Source: JBEKHT01 sp049516595
GTDB lineage: Bacteria > Chloroflexota > Anaerolineae > Anaerolineales > RBG-16-64-43
DNA length: 64,000 nucleotides
Direction of reading: 5' to 3'
NCBI GenBank assembly: GCA_049516595.1
Contig: JBEKSY010000006.1
Coordinates: 1 to 64,000, forward strand
The first letter of the stretch is position 1; each line of letters begins with the position of its first letter. Below, piece after piece: positions 1 through 8,415 of the stretch. The notes below the pieces were generated by a model. It did no database searches and was not told the DNA's origin. It saw nothing but the letters and a program-made list of their open reading frames with translations. The translations under genes and the position numbers were made by a program.

Positions 1-2
1 CG

Positions 3-503
3 GGGGTGCTGGAGGCGCGGCACCATGACGTGCCGGGGGTGGATGATTTTTCGATCACCAAGCAGTCGGACATTCTGCAGAGTGCGACGCAGATCACGGG
101 GGTGCTGACGATCTTTCTGGGGGGGCTCGCGGCGATCTCGCTGCTGGTGGGTGGGATTGGGATCATGAACATCATGCTGGTGTCGGTGACGGAGCGGACG
201 CGGGAGATTGGGTTGCGGAAGGCGCTGGGGGCGCGGAAGCGGGATGTTCTGACGCAATTCCTGACGGAGTCGGCGACCCTGAGTCTGGGGGGCGGGATCG
301 TGGGGATCCTGCTGGGGGTCGGGCTGGCCTGGGTGATCGGGAAGATCGCCTCGTCCAGTGGCACCAGCTTCGTTCCGGTGGTGACCCTGACCTCGGTCCT
401 GCTGGCGACGCTTTTCTCGGCGGCGGTGGGCCTGTTCTTCGGCATCTATCCGGCCTCGCGGGCCGCCGGCCTCGAACCGGTCGATGCCCTTCGCTACGAG
501 TAG
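3..503 (+). CDS. MacB/FtsX-type ABC transporter permease, C-terminal part (5' end outside window)
   Basis: This is the C-terminal ~165 residues of an ABC transporter membrane subunit; the reading frame is open to the left edge, so the gene is partial. Known family: MacB/FtsX permeases, which work with a cytoplasmic ATPase to drive export or periplasmic mechanotransmission. Three membrane helices are visible (about residues 28-60, 92-115 and 127-150 of the fragment). The cytoplasmic loop between the first two carries the family signature TERTREIGLRKALGA, and the end reads YPASRAAGLEPVDALRYE, the usual MacB-like C-terminus. It is followed by a strong hairpin terminator, so this is probably the last gene of its operon. 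Confidence 0.9.
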   Translation, partial: GVLEARHHDVPGVDDFSITKQSDILQSATQITGVLTIFLGGLAAISLLVGGIGIMNIMLVSVTERTREIGLRKALGARKRDVLTQFLTESATLSLGGGIVGILLGVGLAWVIGKIASSSGTSFVPVVTLTSVLLATLFSAAVGLFFGIYPASRAAGLEPVDALRYE

Positions 504-543
504 CTGATCCTCTCACCCCGCAGGGGGTGAAGAAGAATCCCAG

Positions 544-567
544 GGGCCGATCCCAGGATCGGCCCTT
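544..567 (+). terminator. Hairpin terminator after the ABC permease
   Basis: A 10-bp perfect stem (544-553 with 556-565) lies 40 nt after the permease stop and is followed by TT and an A/T-rich stretch. A weaker hairpin (513-519 with 524-530) precedes it. It most likely ends the permease transcript. Confidence 0.6.
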
Positions 568-873
568 ACAATTCCGCCTTTCCTCCTTCTTTTCCATGAG
601 CGTTGGCCCAGCCTGCAACCGGTGCCATGCCTCTGGTCGAATGCCTGTGCGCGGTCCCTTGGGCGAATCTGTTCATCCCGGACAGAGCGCTCTCACCGTT
701 CTGACCCGGGTAGGATTTCGAAACCTCGGAAACGAATTGCCAAGCCCCGGTCGAGTTTTCTCCCACGGGCCTGACAGCGCTCTTGAGAAGTGGGAAACGG
801 GGGGAATCCAAAACAGGCTGGCTGGTCCGGGGGAGGGTGTCCGCCGAAAAGACGGCTGCGGGTTTCTGCCTTC
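568..873. other. Intergenic, no gene recognised
   Basis: About 300 bases between the permease terminator and the convergent end of the ferric-reductase-like gene. Short open frames exist on both strands, but none has a ribosome-binding site or recognisable protein pattern. Confidence 0.5.
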
Positions 874-1680
874 CTACCGCCGGGGGACTGGCCGGATCTC
901 GGGCACCGGGACGGGGACCGGTAGGGCCTTTCGTCTGGGCTTTTGCCCCACCCCGGCTGAGGGGGCGGGGGTCCGCAGCGCTTTCTTGGGCTTGTGGGCG
1001 GGGGCTAGGATCCTATAGAGGGTCAAGAAGAGAACAATCCCACCGCTCAGCCAATAGATATCCCGCACCAACGGGGTTGAGGCGTCCGTGCCACTGCTGA
1101 AGCCGTGGAGCAGGGCCATCAGGAAAATGACGAAGCTCGCATAATGAAGGCCACGCCACACTCGATGGCCTATCCGTTTGCGGACGTAGAAACTTGCCGT
1201 GACTATGACGAGGAGGTAGAAGGAAATCTGGCCCAGACCCACCCAGATCGGCCGGTACTGGCTGACTCCAAAGGGGAGAAGAATCTGCCCCAGGCTGGCA
1301 TGGATGAATCGGTCTCCCAGGAGGATGGCGCCATGGAACAGGGATAGCCCGACGGCGAGCAGGCTGGAATGCTCATGAAGTTCGAAAGCCCTAGGTCCCC
1401 CCGGCCAGGTCCGAGCCATCTTGTTTGAGATAAGGATGCCGAAGGCCGTCGAGGCCCAAAGCAACACGAAGGCGATGACGCCAGACGCCCGCGACAGGTA
1501 CCAAAATCCCTTGGGCTGGGCACCCACCAGGGAGGTGGACAAGCTTGGTGCAAAGAGCGGTGCGAGCAGCAGGGCCAGCATGGCCCCTGCCAGCACCGCA
1601 ACGACGAGCAGGAGCGCGCTCTGAGCTGACAAGCCTTCTTCCAGCTGGGTCATCTCGGTCTGGTTCGGATCGGGATTCAT
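874..1680 (-). CDS. Ferric-reductase-like transmembrane (haem) protein
   Basis: A 268-residue membrane protein with about six helices. Paired histidines in the segments FELHEHSSLLAVGLSLFHG and GLHYASFVIFLMALLHG fit the bis-haem core of the ferric-reductase-like transmembrane domain (the family that includes MsrQ/YedZ and NOX/FRE cores). The inferred role is moving electrons across the membrane. The C-terminus is proline- and arginine-rich. The ATG at 1680 was chosen because it overlaps the TGA of the upstream ApbE gene as ATGA; a longer frame upstream lies entirely inside apbE. It is the last gene of a leftward operon (PepSY, small membrane protein, ApbE, this gene). There is no C-terminal FAD/NADH domain, so an electron partner must be supplied separately. 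Confidence 0.85.
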   Translation of the reverse strand: MNPDPNQTEMTQLEEGLSAQSALLLVVAVLAGAMLALLLAPLFAPSLSTSLVGAQPKGFWYLSRASGVIAFVLLWASTAFGILISNKMARTWPGGPRAFELHEHSSLLAVGLSLFHGAILLGDRFIHASLGQILLPFGVSQYRPIWVGLGQISFYLLVIVTASFYVRKRIGHRVWRGLHYASFVIFLMALLHGFSSGTDASTPLVRDIYWLSGGIVLFLTLYRILAPAHKPKKALRTPAPSAGVGQKPRRKALPVPVPVPEIRPVPRR

Positions 1681-2606
1681 ACCGCGCTCCATTGATACTG
1701 GTGCAGCCGGCTGCTGGGACAGAGTTCTCCGTTTCCCAACACGAGCAGGCCGGCCAGCCAGGGCCGCTCCTCGATCCACTGCAGTCCTTCTCGGCTGCCC
1801 AGGATAAGCGCGACCTTGGCAGCCACTTCGGCCTGCAGCACGTCAGGCGCCAGGACCGTCGCAGTGAGAACGTCGGTCCGGGCGGAGAGGCCCGTGCGGG
1901 GGTCAATGATGTGGTGTTTCCACTGACCGTCCTGCATCCATCGTCTCCGGTCGCGACCCGAAGTTGCAATTCCGCCTGCCTCAACCATCAGCAGCTCTAT
2001 GGTTTTTCCTGGCTGGTAAGGATCCGCGACCCCAATCGGCCACCCATAGCCATCTTGCGGCGGTCCCGTGACGGAGATATCGCCTCCGGCATCTACCAGT
2101 GCGGGTCCGCTTGCGCTGAGCATCCTTGCTGCCCGATCGGCCGCCCAGCCTTTAGCGATCCCCCCCAGGTCCAGGCGGGCGCCGAGAGGCAAGTGCACAG
2201 AACCCTCAACCTGATTGACCTCGATTGACTTCCACAGTCCATCCGGCCGGCTCGCCACCCGCTTTCGATCGGCGGAGGAGACCGCGATCATTTCGTCGAA
2301 TGACCGGTCGTATCCCTCCGCGAGCATAGCATCGTGAAGGGTAGGCACTACCAACCCCTCACTCACCACGGCGGCCGCTAGAGAAGCCTGCAGAACCTCC
2401 AGCAGCGTGGGGCTCACCGAGTGCCTCGTGCCTGTGGTTCGGTTGAGCCGACTGAGTTCACCATCCTCCCGAAAGCGGCTGAGGGTCTTCTCCCATCCGG
2501 CGAACCAGAGCGGAACCTGATCCAGGGAGGGAAGGGCCTCCGCATCCACGACGGCCGTTACCTGCGTGCCCATGGCGTGGAACTCAATCCGGTCCATAGC
2601 GTTCAC
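1677..2606 (-). CDS. apbE: ApbE-family FAD:protein FMN transferase
   Basis: A 309-residue protein of the ApbE family, which transfers FMN from FAD to a Thr/Ser of a target protein in the motif (S/T)GA(S/T)x(S/T). Family landmarks visible: AMGTQVTAVV near the N-terminus, the glycine-rich DLGGIAKGWAADRAA, DAGGDISVTG, and HHIIDPRTG towards the end. The GTG at 2606 overlaps the previous gene's stop (GTGA), and the gene's own stop overlaps the next start (ATGA), so translation of three genes is coupled. An in-frame ATG at 2597 is an alternative start. No obvious lipoprotein signal is present, unlike many exported ApbEs, so its compartment is uncertain. The likely substrate is the neighbouring 104-residue protein. 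Confidence 0.9.
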   Translation of the reverse strand: MNAMDRIEFHAMGTQVTAVVDAEALPSLDQVPLWFAGWEKTLSRFREDGELSRLNRTTGTRHSVSPTLLEVLQASLAAAVVSEGLVVPTLHDAMLAEGYDRSFDEMIAVSSADRKRVASRPDGLWKSIEVNQVEGSVHLPLGARLDLGGIAKGWAADRAARMLSASGPALVDAGGDISVTGPPQDGYGWPIGVADPYQPGKTIELLMVEAGGIATSGRDRRRWMQDGQWKHHIIDPRTGLSARTDVLTATVLAPDVLQAEVAAKVALILGSREGLQWIEERPWLAGLLVLGNGELCPSSRLHQYQWSAV

Positions 2607-2917
2607 GAGGACCGGCTAACGACCACGGGGGCGGGCGGAGCACTCACGGCACGCAGAGGCTTGCGGGGCACGCTGGTTCCCGAGGTGGAGACCAGTCCTC
2701 CTCCGGAAACGCCGCCAGGAGGGGGCACCAGTGTGGGCAGGGGCATGTTGGATAGAGCGCTGGGAAGCGTTGCGGAACTGGTCGATGCCCCACTACTGTT
2801 GCGGGAGGCCAAGAAGGCCCAGCCGGAAAAGGTGCCTGCCAAGGCTCCGATCGTGATGAGGAACTTCAAGCCCGGCAGCCCTTGCGGCTTGTGCCCTGAG
2901 GATAGTTTCTCGGTCAT
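2603..2917 (-). CDS. Small membrane protein with candidate ApbE flavinylation motif
   Basis: A 104-residue protein with no family I recognise. It has one membrane helix (about residues 18-37) with a short basic cytoplasmic N-terminus, then a Ser/Pro/Gly-rich, low-complexity extracytoplasmic tail. Just after the helix, residues 42-47 read SGASTS, which fits the consensus (S/T)GA(S/T)x(S/T) that ApbE enzymes modify with FMN. It is directly coupled to apbE and lies two genes from a haem membrane protein. I infer a minimal membrane-anchored flavin carrier. Caution: the tail is Ser/Thr-rich, so a chance match is possible, and no FMN-binding fold (PF04205) is evident. An AAGGA box lies somewhat far upstream of the ATG. 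Confidence 0.6.
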   Translation of the reverse strand: MTEKLSSGHKPQGLPGLKFLITIGALAGTFSGWAFLASRNSSGASTSSATLPSALSNMPLPTLVPPPGGVSGGGLVSTSGTSVPRKPLRAVSAPPAPVVVSRSS

Positions 2918-2968
2918 AGGATTTTAGGGTCCTTTTGTTAAGATGAGCGAATCCGACTGACATGTGGG

Positions 2969-3499
2969 TCAGTCACCGCCCTCGTGCCCGTCGTCGCCCC
3001 CCCCGCTCGCTTTCTTGTGAATCACGACCGGTTGGACCGTGGTCGAGTTGTAAAGGACGTTGCCTGTGTTGGCGTCAATGTAGACCAAACCGACATTCAT
3101 CTGCACCTCGTAGGCCGGGGTGCCCTGGAAGCTAACTAGGTCCGGGGTCCCGAGAACCGTGCCGCCCGGGACCGCAGTGGCTGCGATTTGCACTGCTTGG
3201 TCGGCGCTTATCGCGTAGGTGGCGGTTGGGCTGGCTTGGCTGGCCAATTGCTGTTCCAACTGCTGCTGTTTCTGGTAGGCCTGTTGCAGCTGGGCATTGG
3301 CTTGGGCGATCAGATCCTGGTACTGCGCCTCGCGGGCCAGCCATGCGGCCGTGGCGTCCGCGCTCGCGGTGGCAGCTGGAAAGGTGGGCAGTGCGTTTGC
3401 GGCATTGGCTTGCGAAATCGAGGCAGATATCCCACCCACGGCTACGAGCAAGAATGCCGTCAGAGTGGAAGCGATCAGGATCAGGGAACGTTGAGACAT
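2969..3499 (-). CDS. Exported PepSY-domain protein
   Basis: A 176-residue protein: N-terminal signal or anchor helix (about residues 5-27), a Gln/Ala-rich coiled-coil-like segment (about 45-87), then a PepSY-like domain (about 95-160) containing AISADQAVQIAATAVPG and AYEVQMNVGLVYIDANTG. The tail is Gly/Asp/His-rich. PepSY domains are small extracytoplasmic modules, often next to sensor kinases or ferric-reductase-like proteins. The ATG at 3499 was chosen because AAGGAG precedes it at good spacing; an upstream in-frame Met lacks one. It is the first gene of the leftward redox operon, 51 nt before the flavin-carrier candidate, and divergent from the response regulator. Confidence 0.8.
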   Translation of the reverse strand: MSQRSLILIASTLTAFLLVAVGGISASISQANAANALPTFPAATASADATAAWLAREAQYQDLIAQANAQLQQAYQKQQQLEQQLASQASPTATYAISADQAVQIAATAVPGGTVLGTPDLVSFQGTPAYEVQMNVGLVYIDANTGNVLYNSTTVQPVVIHKKASGGGDDGHEGGD

Positions 3500-3631
3500 G
3501 GTTGGCTTCTCCTTGGATTCTGCTCCGCCGTCTGCGTCAATCTCTTGAGCAGGAGGCAAGCGGCCTGGCACATCCTGGGAGACAGGATAAATGCGGTACT
3601 TTGTGTCTGCATTGGAATCCCGTGCGATTCC

Positions 3632-3650
3632 TACAATGTAGTTACAATGT
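3632..3650. promoter_or_regulatory. Two TACAATGT direct repeats, candidate OmpR-type operator
   Basis: TACAATGT occurs at 3632-3639 and again at 3643-3650, exactly 11 bp apart. That is the half-site spacing typical of OmpR/PhoB regulators, which bind tandem direct repeats one helical turn apart. The pair lies in the 188-bp gap between the divergent PepSY gene and the response regulator, 38 bp before the regulator's ATG. TACAAT also resembles a -10 box, so it may serve both purposes. Confidence 0.45.
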
Positions 3651-3687
3651 TTCCGTCATAAGGTCTGGGAAAGGAGAAAAGAGCCAT

Positions 3688-4371
3688 ATGCGCATCCTCA
3701 TCATCGAAGATGACCCGCGCCTCGCGCGTCTCATGAGCCGAGTGCTTGAGGATGAGGCCTACCACGTCGATCTGGCGTATGACGGAGATGTCGGTCTGGA
3801 GCTGGCATTGCGTGGGACCTACGAAGTGGCGATCGTCGATTGGATGCTTCCCAGCCGAGACGGCCCAGCGATTTGCCGGGCTGTCCGTCTGGCCAAGCTT
3901 CCGACAGCTCTCCTCCTCCTGACCGCGCGCGGCCAGCTGGAAGACCGCGTTGCCGGGCTCGATTCGGGAGCCGACGACTTCCTGACCAAGCCGTTTGCGT
4001 TTGAGGAATTGCTCGCGCGAGTCAGGGCCCTAGGGCGCCGCTTCACCATCGGGGCGAGCGATGCATCCGAGTTGAGGGCTGGCGACATTGTCATGGACCT
4101 CAAGGGCCATGTGGCTCGCCGCGGGAGTTCTTCGTTGAACCTGACGGCCACGGAGTGGAATCTGCTCGAGTTCTTCCTGCGACATCCGGGGCAGACCCTG
4201 AACCGAGATCAAATCCTCGATTATGTGTGGTCCTTCGAGCGCGAGGTTAAGCCAACCCAGGTAGACGTGTACGTGTCGTACCTGCGGCGGAAGCTCGATC
4301 AGCCTGGGGTCACCAATCCCATCCAAACCGTGCGCGGGTTCGGATACCAGCTGAAGGCTGGATCCCAGTGA
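3688..4371 (+). CDS. OmpR/PhoB-family response regulator
   Basis: A 227-residue two-component response regulator. The receiver domain (residues 1-115) has the acidic pocket E7/D8/D9, phospho-acceptor D51 in IVDWMLP, T79 and K101 in LTKPF. The C-terminal winged helix (about 130-225) contains LTATEWNLLEFFLRHPG and the usual VDVYVSYLRRKLD and TVRGFGYQL motifs. The ATG at 3688 follows AAGGAG (3671-3676); a much longer frame upstream overlaps the divergent gene and was rejected. The sensor kinase starts 18 nt downstream. The direct repeats just upstream suggest autoregulation and control of the divergent redox operon (inference). Confidence 0.95.
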   Translation: MRILIIEDDPRLARLMSRVLEDEAYHVDLAYDGDVGLELALRGTYEVAIVDWMLPSRDGPAICRAVRLAKLPTALLLLTARGQLEDRVAGLDSGADDFLTKPFAFEELLARVRALGRRFTIGASDASELRAGDIVMDLKGHVARRGSSSLNLTATEWNLLEFFLRHPGQTLNRDQILDYVWSFEREVKPTQVDVYVSYLRRKLDQPGVTNPIQTVRGFGYQLKAGSQ

Positions 4372-4389
4372 CGGTTCTCAGGAACACGA

Positions 4390-5952
4390 ATGCGCTCCAG
4401 GATGAATTCCGATAGTTCACACTCCGGCCCGTCCCCCCGTCGGACTCAGAGGATGGGGTTTCGCCAACCCCTGAGGTCACTGCGATGGAAGTTGACCCTG
4501 CTCTTCATGGGAGCAGGCGTCGCCCTGGCCTCCCTGGTTGGCGTGGGGGCCTACAGCATCGTCCGGTACTATTTCCAAGTCACGACGGATCTGGCTCTCG
4601 ACCGCAAGATTTCACTGGAGTTCAGCCTGGTTGGTGTTCCGACTCAAGAGACGACGGTGGCTACATCGCCGGGTGGGAACGCGATTTCCCTTGCGCCACC
4701 GGCGGTGTCGACGAAGGTCGCCGCGACACCCCTGCCTCCCCAGACCCGCCTCCCTGCCAGCTCGGGGGAAGGGGAAGCAGGGAATGGCGAGGGCGAGACA
4801 GGAAACGAGGTCCCGGAGTCCCAAAAGACCGCATCCGTCAAAGTGAGTCTGCCCACTCCTGTCTCGGCCGAGGCAGAGGGCGGGGAATCTTCCTATGACA
4901 GCGAGCTGGCCGCAATTTACGTCTTGCCCCTCGACCGCGAGGGCCGTCTGGTACAAGGCTTGAACACTGCGCCTGCCCCGGCCTCTCCCAATCCGCAGGC
5001 GGCAACGGCGGCGCTCGAATTGGGAAGGGACCTGCGCACTGTGACCCTGCGGCCCGGTCTGAGGATTCGACTGCTCACAGTCCGGCTGGCCGGTGGCAGC
5101 GGGCCTGTGCTGCTTCAGGCGGGGCGGGTGCTTTCCGACCAAGATCAGATCCTCAGAGATCTCTCCATGGGCTTGCTCGTTCTGGACGCCTTTGCCGTGC
5201 TCCTGATTGGAATTGGGTCCTGGGCACTTGCGGGGCGTTCGCTTCGTCCCGCTCAGCTCGCTTGGGAAAGGCAGCAGGACTTTGTGGCCAATGCCAGTCA
5301 CGAACTGCGGGCCCCGCTGACCCTCCTGCGTGCCAGTGCGGAGGTTGCCCGGCGCCATACCGGCTCCCAAGCGGAGGAGCCTGGCCTCCTCGCGGACATC
5401 CTGCAGGAGGTTGATCATATGAGTCGACTCGTCGAGGATCTGCTGCTGTTGTCTCGCTTGGATGCGAGAACAGTTCCGCTGGAGACCCAAGATTTCCTGG
5501 CCGGTGAGATCGTCTCAGCCCTGGTTCGCGAGGTCTCTCGGGCGGCGCAAGGAAGGGAGGTGAGCCTGCAAGTTCTCGGGGTGCAGGGACGAGTCCATGC
5601 CGATCCGTTCCGGTTGCGCCAAGTTCTGCTCATCCTCCTGGATAACGCGATGCGCCACACCTCCAGGGGAGGTCACATTTGGATAGAGTCTCGGGTGGAG
5701 GGGGGTCGGGTCCGCCTGGTTGTGGCCGATGACGGCTCGGGGATTTCCCCAGATCATCTGCCGCATGTGTTTGAGAGGTTCTATCGCGCAACCACGGCGG
5801 GAAGGGAGGGGGCTGGGCTGGGTCTATCGATTGCCAAATCCTTGATCGAGGCAATGGACGGCGAAATCCAGGTGGAGAGTGAACCGGGCCGAGGGACCCG
5901 CGTGATTCTGTCCTTGCCTGGAAACGACATCCAGAGCGTGAGGGGAATCTAA
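4390..5952 (+). CDS. Two-component sensor histidine kinase
   Basis: A 520-residue membrane kinase paired with the upstream response regulator. Layout: basic N-terminus, helix 1 (about 34-58), an extracytoplasmic region of ~200 residues that is Pro/Glu/Ser-rich and of low complexity in the middle, helix 2 (about 259-281), HisKA with the phospho-acceptor H304 in NASHELRAPL, and an ATPase domain with N-box LLDNAMRHTS (about 416), G1 DDGSGISP, F-box FERFYR and G2 GAGLGLSIAKS. No HAMP domain is evident: helix 2 runs almost directly into HisKA. An AGGA box precedes the ATG. The disordered sensor region gives no clue to the ligand; the redox operon next door suggests envelope or redox sensing. Confidence 0.93.
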   Translation: MRSRMNSDSSHSGPSPRRTQRMGFRQPLRSLRWKLTLLFMGAGVALASLVGVGAYSIVRYYFQVTTDLALDRKISLEFSLVGVPTQETTVATSPGGNAISLAPPAVSTKVAATPLPPQTRLPASSGEGEAGNGEGETGNEVPESQKTASVKVSLPTPVSAEAEGGESSYDSELAAIYVLPLDREGRLVQGLNTAPAPASPNPQAATAALELGRDLRTVTLRPGLRIRLLTVRLAGGSGPVLLQAGRVLSDQDQILRDLSMGLLVLDAFAVLLIGIGSWALAGRSLRPAQLAWERQQDFVANASHELRAPLTLLRASAEVARRHTGSQAEEPGLLADILQEVDHMSRLVEDLLLLSRLDARTVPLETQDFLAGEIVSALVREVSRAAQGREVSLQVLGVQGRVHADPFRLRQVLLILLDNAMRHTSRGGHIWIESRVEGGRVRLVVADDGSGISPDHLPHVFERFYRATTAGREGAGLGLSIAKSLIEAMDGEIQVESEPGRGTRVILSLPGNDIQSVRGI

Positions 5953-6351
5953 AGGGGGGGTACCGCTACTTGTTTCGGGGAGGCCGGATGGAAATCCGTA
6001 CCCATGGAAGCCTTCTCGCAGAAATCCCCGATTGGGGGCGGACCGAAGTCGACCATGCCGGGAGCGTGCTCCTTGTGGAAGTCAGAAGAAAGGTCCCTGG
6101 GAGCCCCCGAACTGCCTCCCCGGCTCCCGGCCAACCTTCCCCGGTCTGACCCTTCCCATCGATGACCCATTTGGCGCCCCGAAACAGGGCTGGCGCGGTA
6201 ATCGCATTGCTTTTTGGCCGCGCCTTGGATTCCATCCTCCAGACCAAAGCCGCGCGTATTCACAGAGATCGCCTTGCCCTGCCCAGATTGGTGGTCCCTC
6301 TGAGCGGGTATCTCCCGTCGCTGGGCTGGCCGCGAGGGCAGGTGAACACAA
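5953..6351. other. Intergenic, no gene recognised
   Basis: About 400 bases between the kinase stop and the tRNA-Asn terminator. Open frames on both strands are short or low-quality and lack ribosome-binding sites; I see no RNA gene or repeat. Confidence 0.5.
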
Positions 6352-6378
6352 AACGGGAACCCCTATGAGGTTCCCGTT
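6352..6378 (-). terminator. Intrinsic terminator of tRNA-Asn
   Basis: A 10-bp perfect stem (6352-6361 with 6369-6378) with a 7-nt loop, about 80 nt downstream of the minus-strand tRNA. Read on the minus strand it is followed by TTGTGTT, giving a short U-rich tail. Confidence 0.6.
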
Positions 6379-6455
6379 CTTGGACCCAAAGGGAAGTCAC
6401 CAGGAGACGGCTTGGGGGCCAGGGACTGGCTGCAGGCGATTGCGACAGGCAAGGC

Positions 6456-6527
6456 TCCTCGGCCAGGATTCGAACCTGGAACCTAGCGGTTAACAGCCGC
6501 CCGCTCTGCCGGTTGAGCTACCGAGGA
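6456..6527 (-). tRNA. tRNA-Asn (anticodon GTT)
   Basis: A complete 72-nt cloverleaf on the minus strand: acceptor arms TCCTCGG/CCGAGGA, D-arm with GCTCAACCGGCAGAGC, anticodon loop CTGTTAA (anticodon GTT) and T-arm CCAGGTTCGAATCCTGG. CCA is not encoded. A terminator hairpin lies downstream. Confidence 0.95.
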
Positions 6528-6577
6528 AAGCACGAAGATTATAATGAGCCGACGAAACACTTGTCAAGGCACGCCCT

Positions 6578-8341
6578 ATGCATTCATCGGTGTTACCCAT
6601 GAAGCAGCCCCTGAACCCCGTCTATGTTGCTGATCCCCGCACGAGCATACAGGTGCACTTCGCGGACGGTCGCACTTTGGAGGGAACTCGAGGCACCGCC
6701 ATCGAAACCTTCCTCCGGGCGGCTGAGCTGAAACCAGACGCCCAAGTGGTGGCGGGGATTCTCAACGGGAATCTGCGGGAACTGACTTTCGCAGTCCGCG
6801 AGGATTGCGATTTCGTTCCGGTAACGATTGCTTCGGCAGACGGGGCGCGCATCTACCGTCGGTCGCTGGTTTTTCTCTTGCTGGTAGCCACCCGGGAACT
6901 CTTTCCCGAGGCCGACGTGGCGGTGGATCACTCGGTCAGCAATGGCGGGTACTACTGCCGGATCTATGGTCGCCAACCCCTGGAGCGACAGGAATTAGTG
7001 GCAATCCAGCGGCGGATGGAGGAGATCGTCGCCCAAGACGAACCGATTCTCAGGCGCCAGGTCTCGCTCCAAGAGGCCATCCGCATTTTCAGGCGCGAGG
7101 GCTACGAGGACAAGGTACGATTGCTGAAGGCCCGGCAAAAGGACTCTGTCAGTATCTACACGCTCCGCAGGCGCGAGGACTACTTCCATGGGTACATGGT
7201 GCCCTCGACCGGCTACCTGAGACTCTTTCGGCTGGACCATACCCCGCCCGGCTTTACGCTGCGGTATCCCCGCCGTCATGCTCCGGATCAGATCGAGGCA
7301 GCCCGAGATTTTTCCAAGCTCCGGTCCGTCTTCCAAGAGACGGGAGCTTGGCTGCAGCGACTCGGCGTGGAGGACGTGGGGACCCTGAATCAGGCAGTTG
7401 AAGGGGGGCGCGTTCGAGAGTTGATCTTGGTCGCCGAGGCGCTTCACGATCAAAAGATTGCGGATATCGCGCGCCGCATTGTGGACCAGCGACAGCAGGT
7501 TCGGCTTATCCTCATCGCGGGACCCTCGGCCTCCGGGAAGACCACTTTTGCAAGGCGCCTGGCGATCCAACTACTGGCGCTTGGGCTACGGACCTACCCC
7601 CTCGAAATGGACAACTACTTCGTGGAGCGAGAGGCGACACCGCGCGATGAGAACGGTCAGATGGACTTTGAAACCGTCGAGGCGCTTGATCGTGACCTGC
7701 TCGGCCGCCAGCTGGAGGCGTTGCTGGCAGGCGACGAGGTGACCCTGCCTCATTATGATTTCCGCAGCGGCACACGCAAGTCTGGAGAGACGGTGCAGCT
7801 TCCCAAGGATGCCGTCCTTCTGACCGAAGGGATTCATGGTTTGAATCCTGCTCTCCTCTCCGAATTCCCACCCACGAAGGTTTTTCGCATCTACGTTTCG
7901 GCCCTGACCCAGCTCAACTTGGATCGACATAACCGGGTCTCCACAACTGATACGCGGCTGATTCGACGACTGGTTCGCGATGCGGCCACGCGCGGCCACA
8001 AAGTGCTTACCACCCTGCGCGGCTGGGAGTCCGTGCGTCGTGGGGAAAAACGATACATTTTCCCCTACCAGGAAAACGCGGATGCAATGTTCAACTCGGC
8101 TCTGGTGTATGAGCTCGCCGCGCTGCGGCCTCTCGCGGAGCCCCTCCTGATGCAGGTCCCGGACACGGAACCCGAGCGGGTCGAGGTGAAGCGACTGCTC
8201 GCCTTTCTCTCCTGGGTCCGGCCCTGCTCCACGGAATTCATCCCTGACGACTCGCTCATCCGGGAGTTTGTGGGTGGCTCGATCCTCGAGGAATTCCGGG
8301 TCTGGGGTTCCGAAGGCCCCGGCCGCCCGGCCAAGCCATAG
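6578..8341 (+). CDS. TGS/SAD-domain uridine kinase-like protein
   Basis: A 587-residue fusion found in several bacterial phyla. The N-terminus (about 20-85) is a TGS domain like that of threonyl-tRNA synthetase. It is followed by a tRNA-synthetase second-additional-domain-like region (about 90-260), with a degenerate metal pair in VAVDHSVSNGGYYCRIYG. The C-terminal half is a P-loop kinase of the Udk/phosphoribulokinase type, with Walker A GPSASGKTTFARRL (about 315-328) and the substrate region LEMDNYFVERE. Family members are annotated as uridine/cytidine kinases, but the true substrate is unproven. The ATG at 6578 has AAGG 8 nt upstream; Met at 6599 is an alternative. A -10-like TATAAT lies at 6540-6545. 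Confidence 0.85.
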   Translation: MHSSVLPMKQPLNPVYVADPRTSIQVHFADGRTLEGTRGTAIETFLRAAELKPDAQVVAGILNGNLRELTFAVREDCDFVPVTIASADGARIYRRSLVFLLLVATRELFPEADVAVDHSVSNGGYYCRIYGRQPLERQELVAIQRRMEEIVAQDEPILRRQVSLQEAIRIFRREGYEDKVRLLKARQKDSVSIYTLRRREDYFHGYMVPSTGYLRLFRLDHTPPGFTLRYPRRHAPDQIEAARDFSKLRSVFQETGAWLQRLGVEDVGTLNQAVEGGRVRELILVAEALHDQKIADIARRIVDQRQQVRLILIAGPSASGKTTFARRLAIQLLALGLRTYPLEMDNYFVEREATPRDENGQMDFETVEALDRDLLGRQLEALLAGDEVTLPHYDFRSGTRKSGETVQLPKDAVLLTEGIHGLNPALLSEFPPTKVFRIYVSALTQLNLDRHNRVSTTDTRLIRRLVRDAATRGHKVLTTLRGWESVRRGEKRYIFPYQENADAMFNSALVYELAALRPLAEPLLMQVPDTEPERVEVKRLLAFLSWVRPCSTEFIPDDSLIREFVGGSILEEFRVWGSEGPGRPAKP

Positions 8342-8415
8342 GGTCGAATCCCGGGATCGAAGGCTTGGAAACCTTGGGGGGCCTTTGCGGCGCGCGCTGA
8401 GAAGATCTCCTCCCG

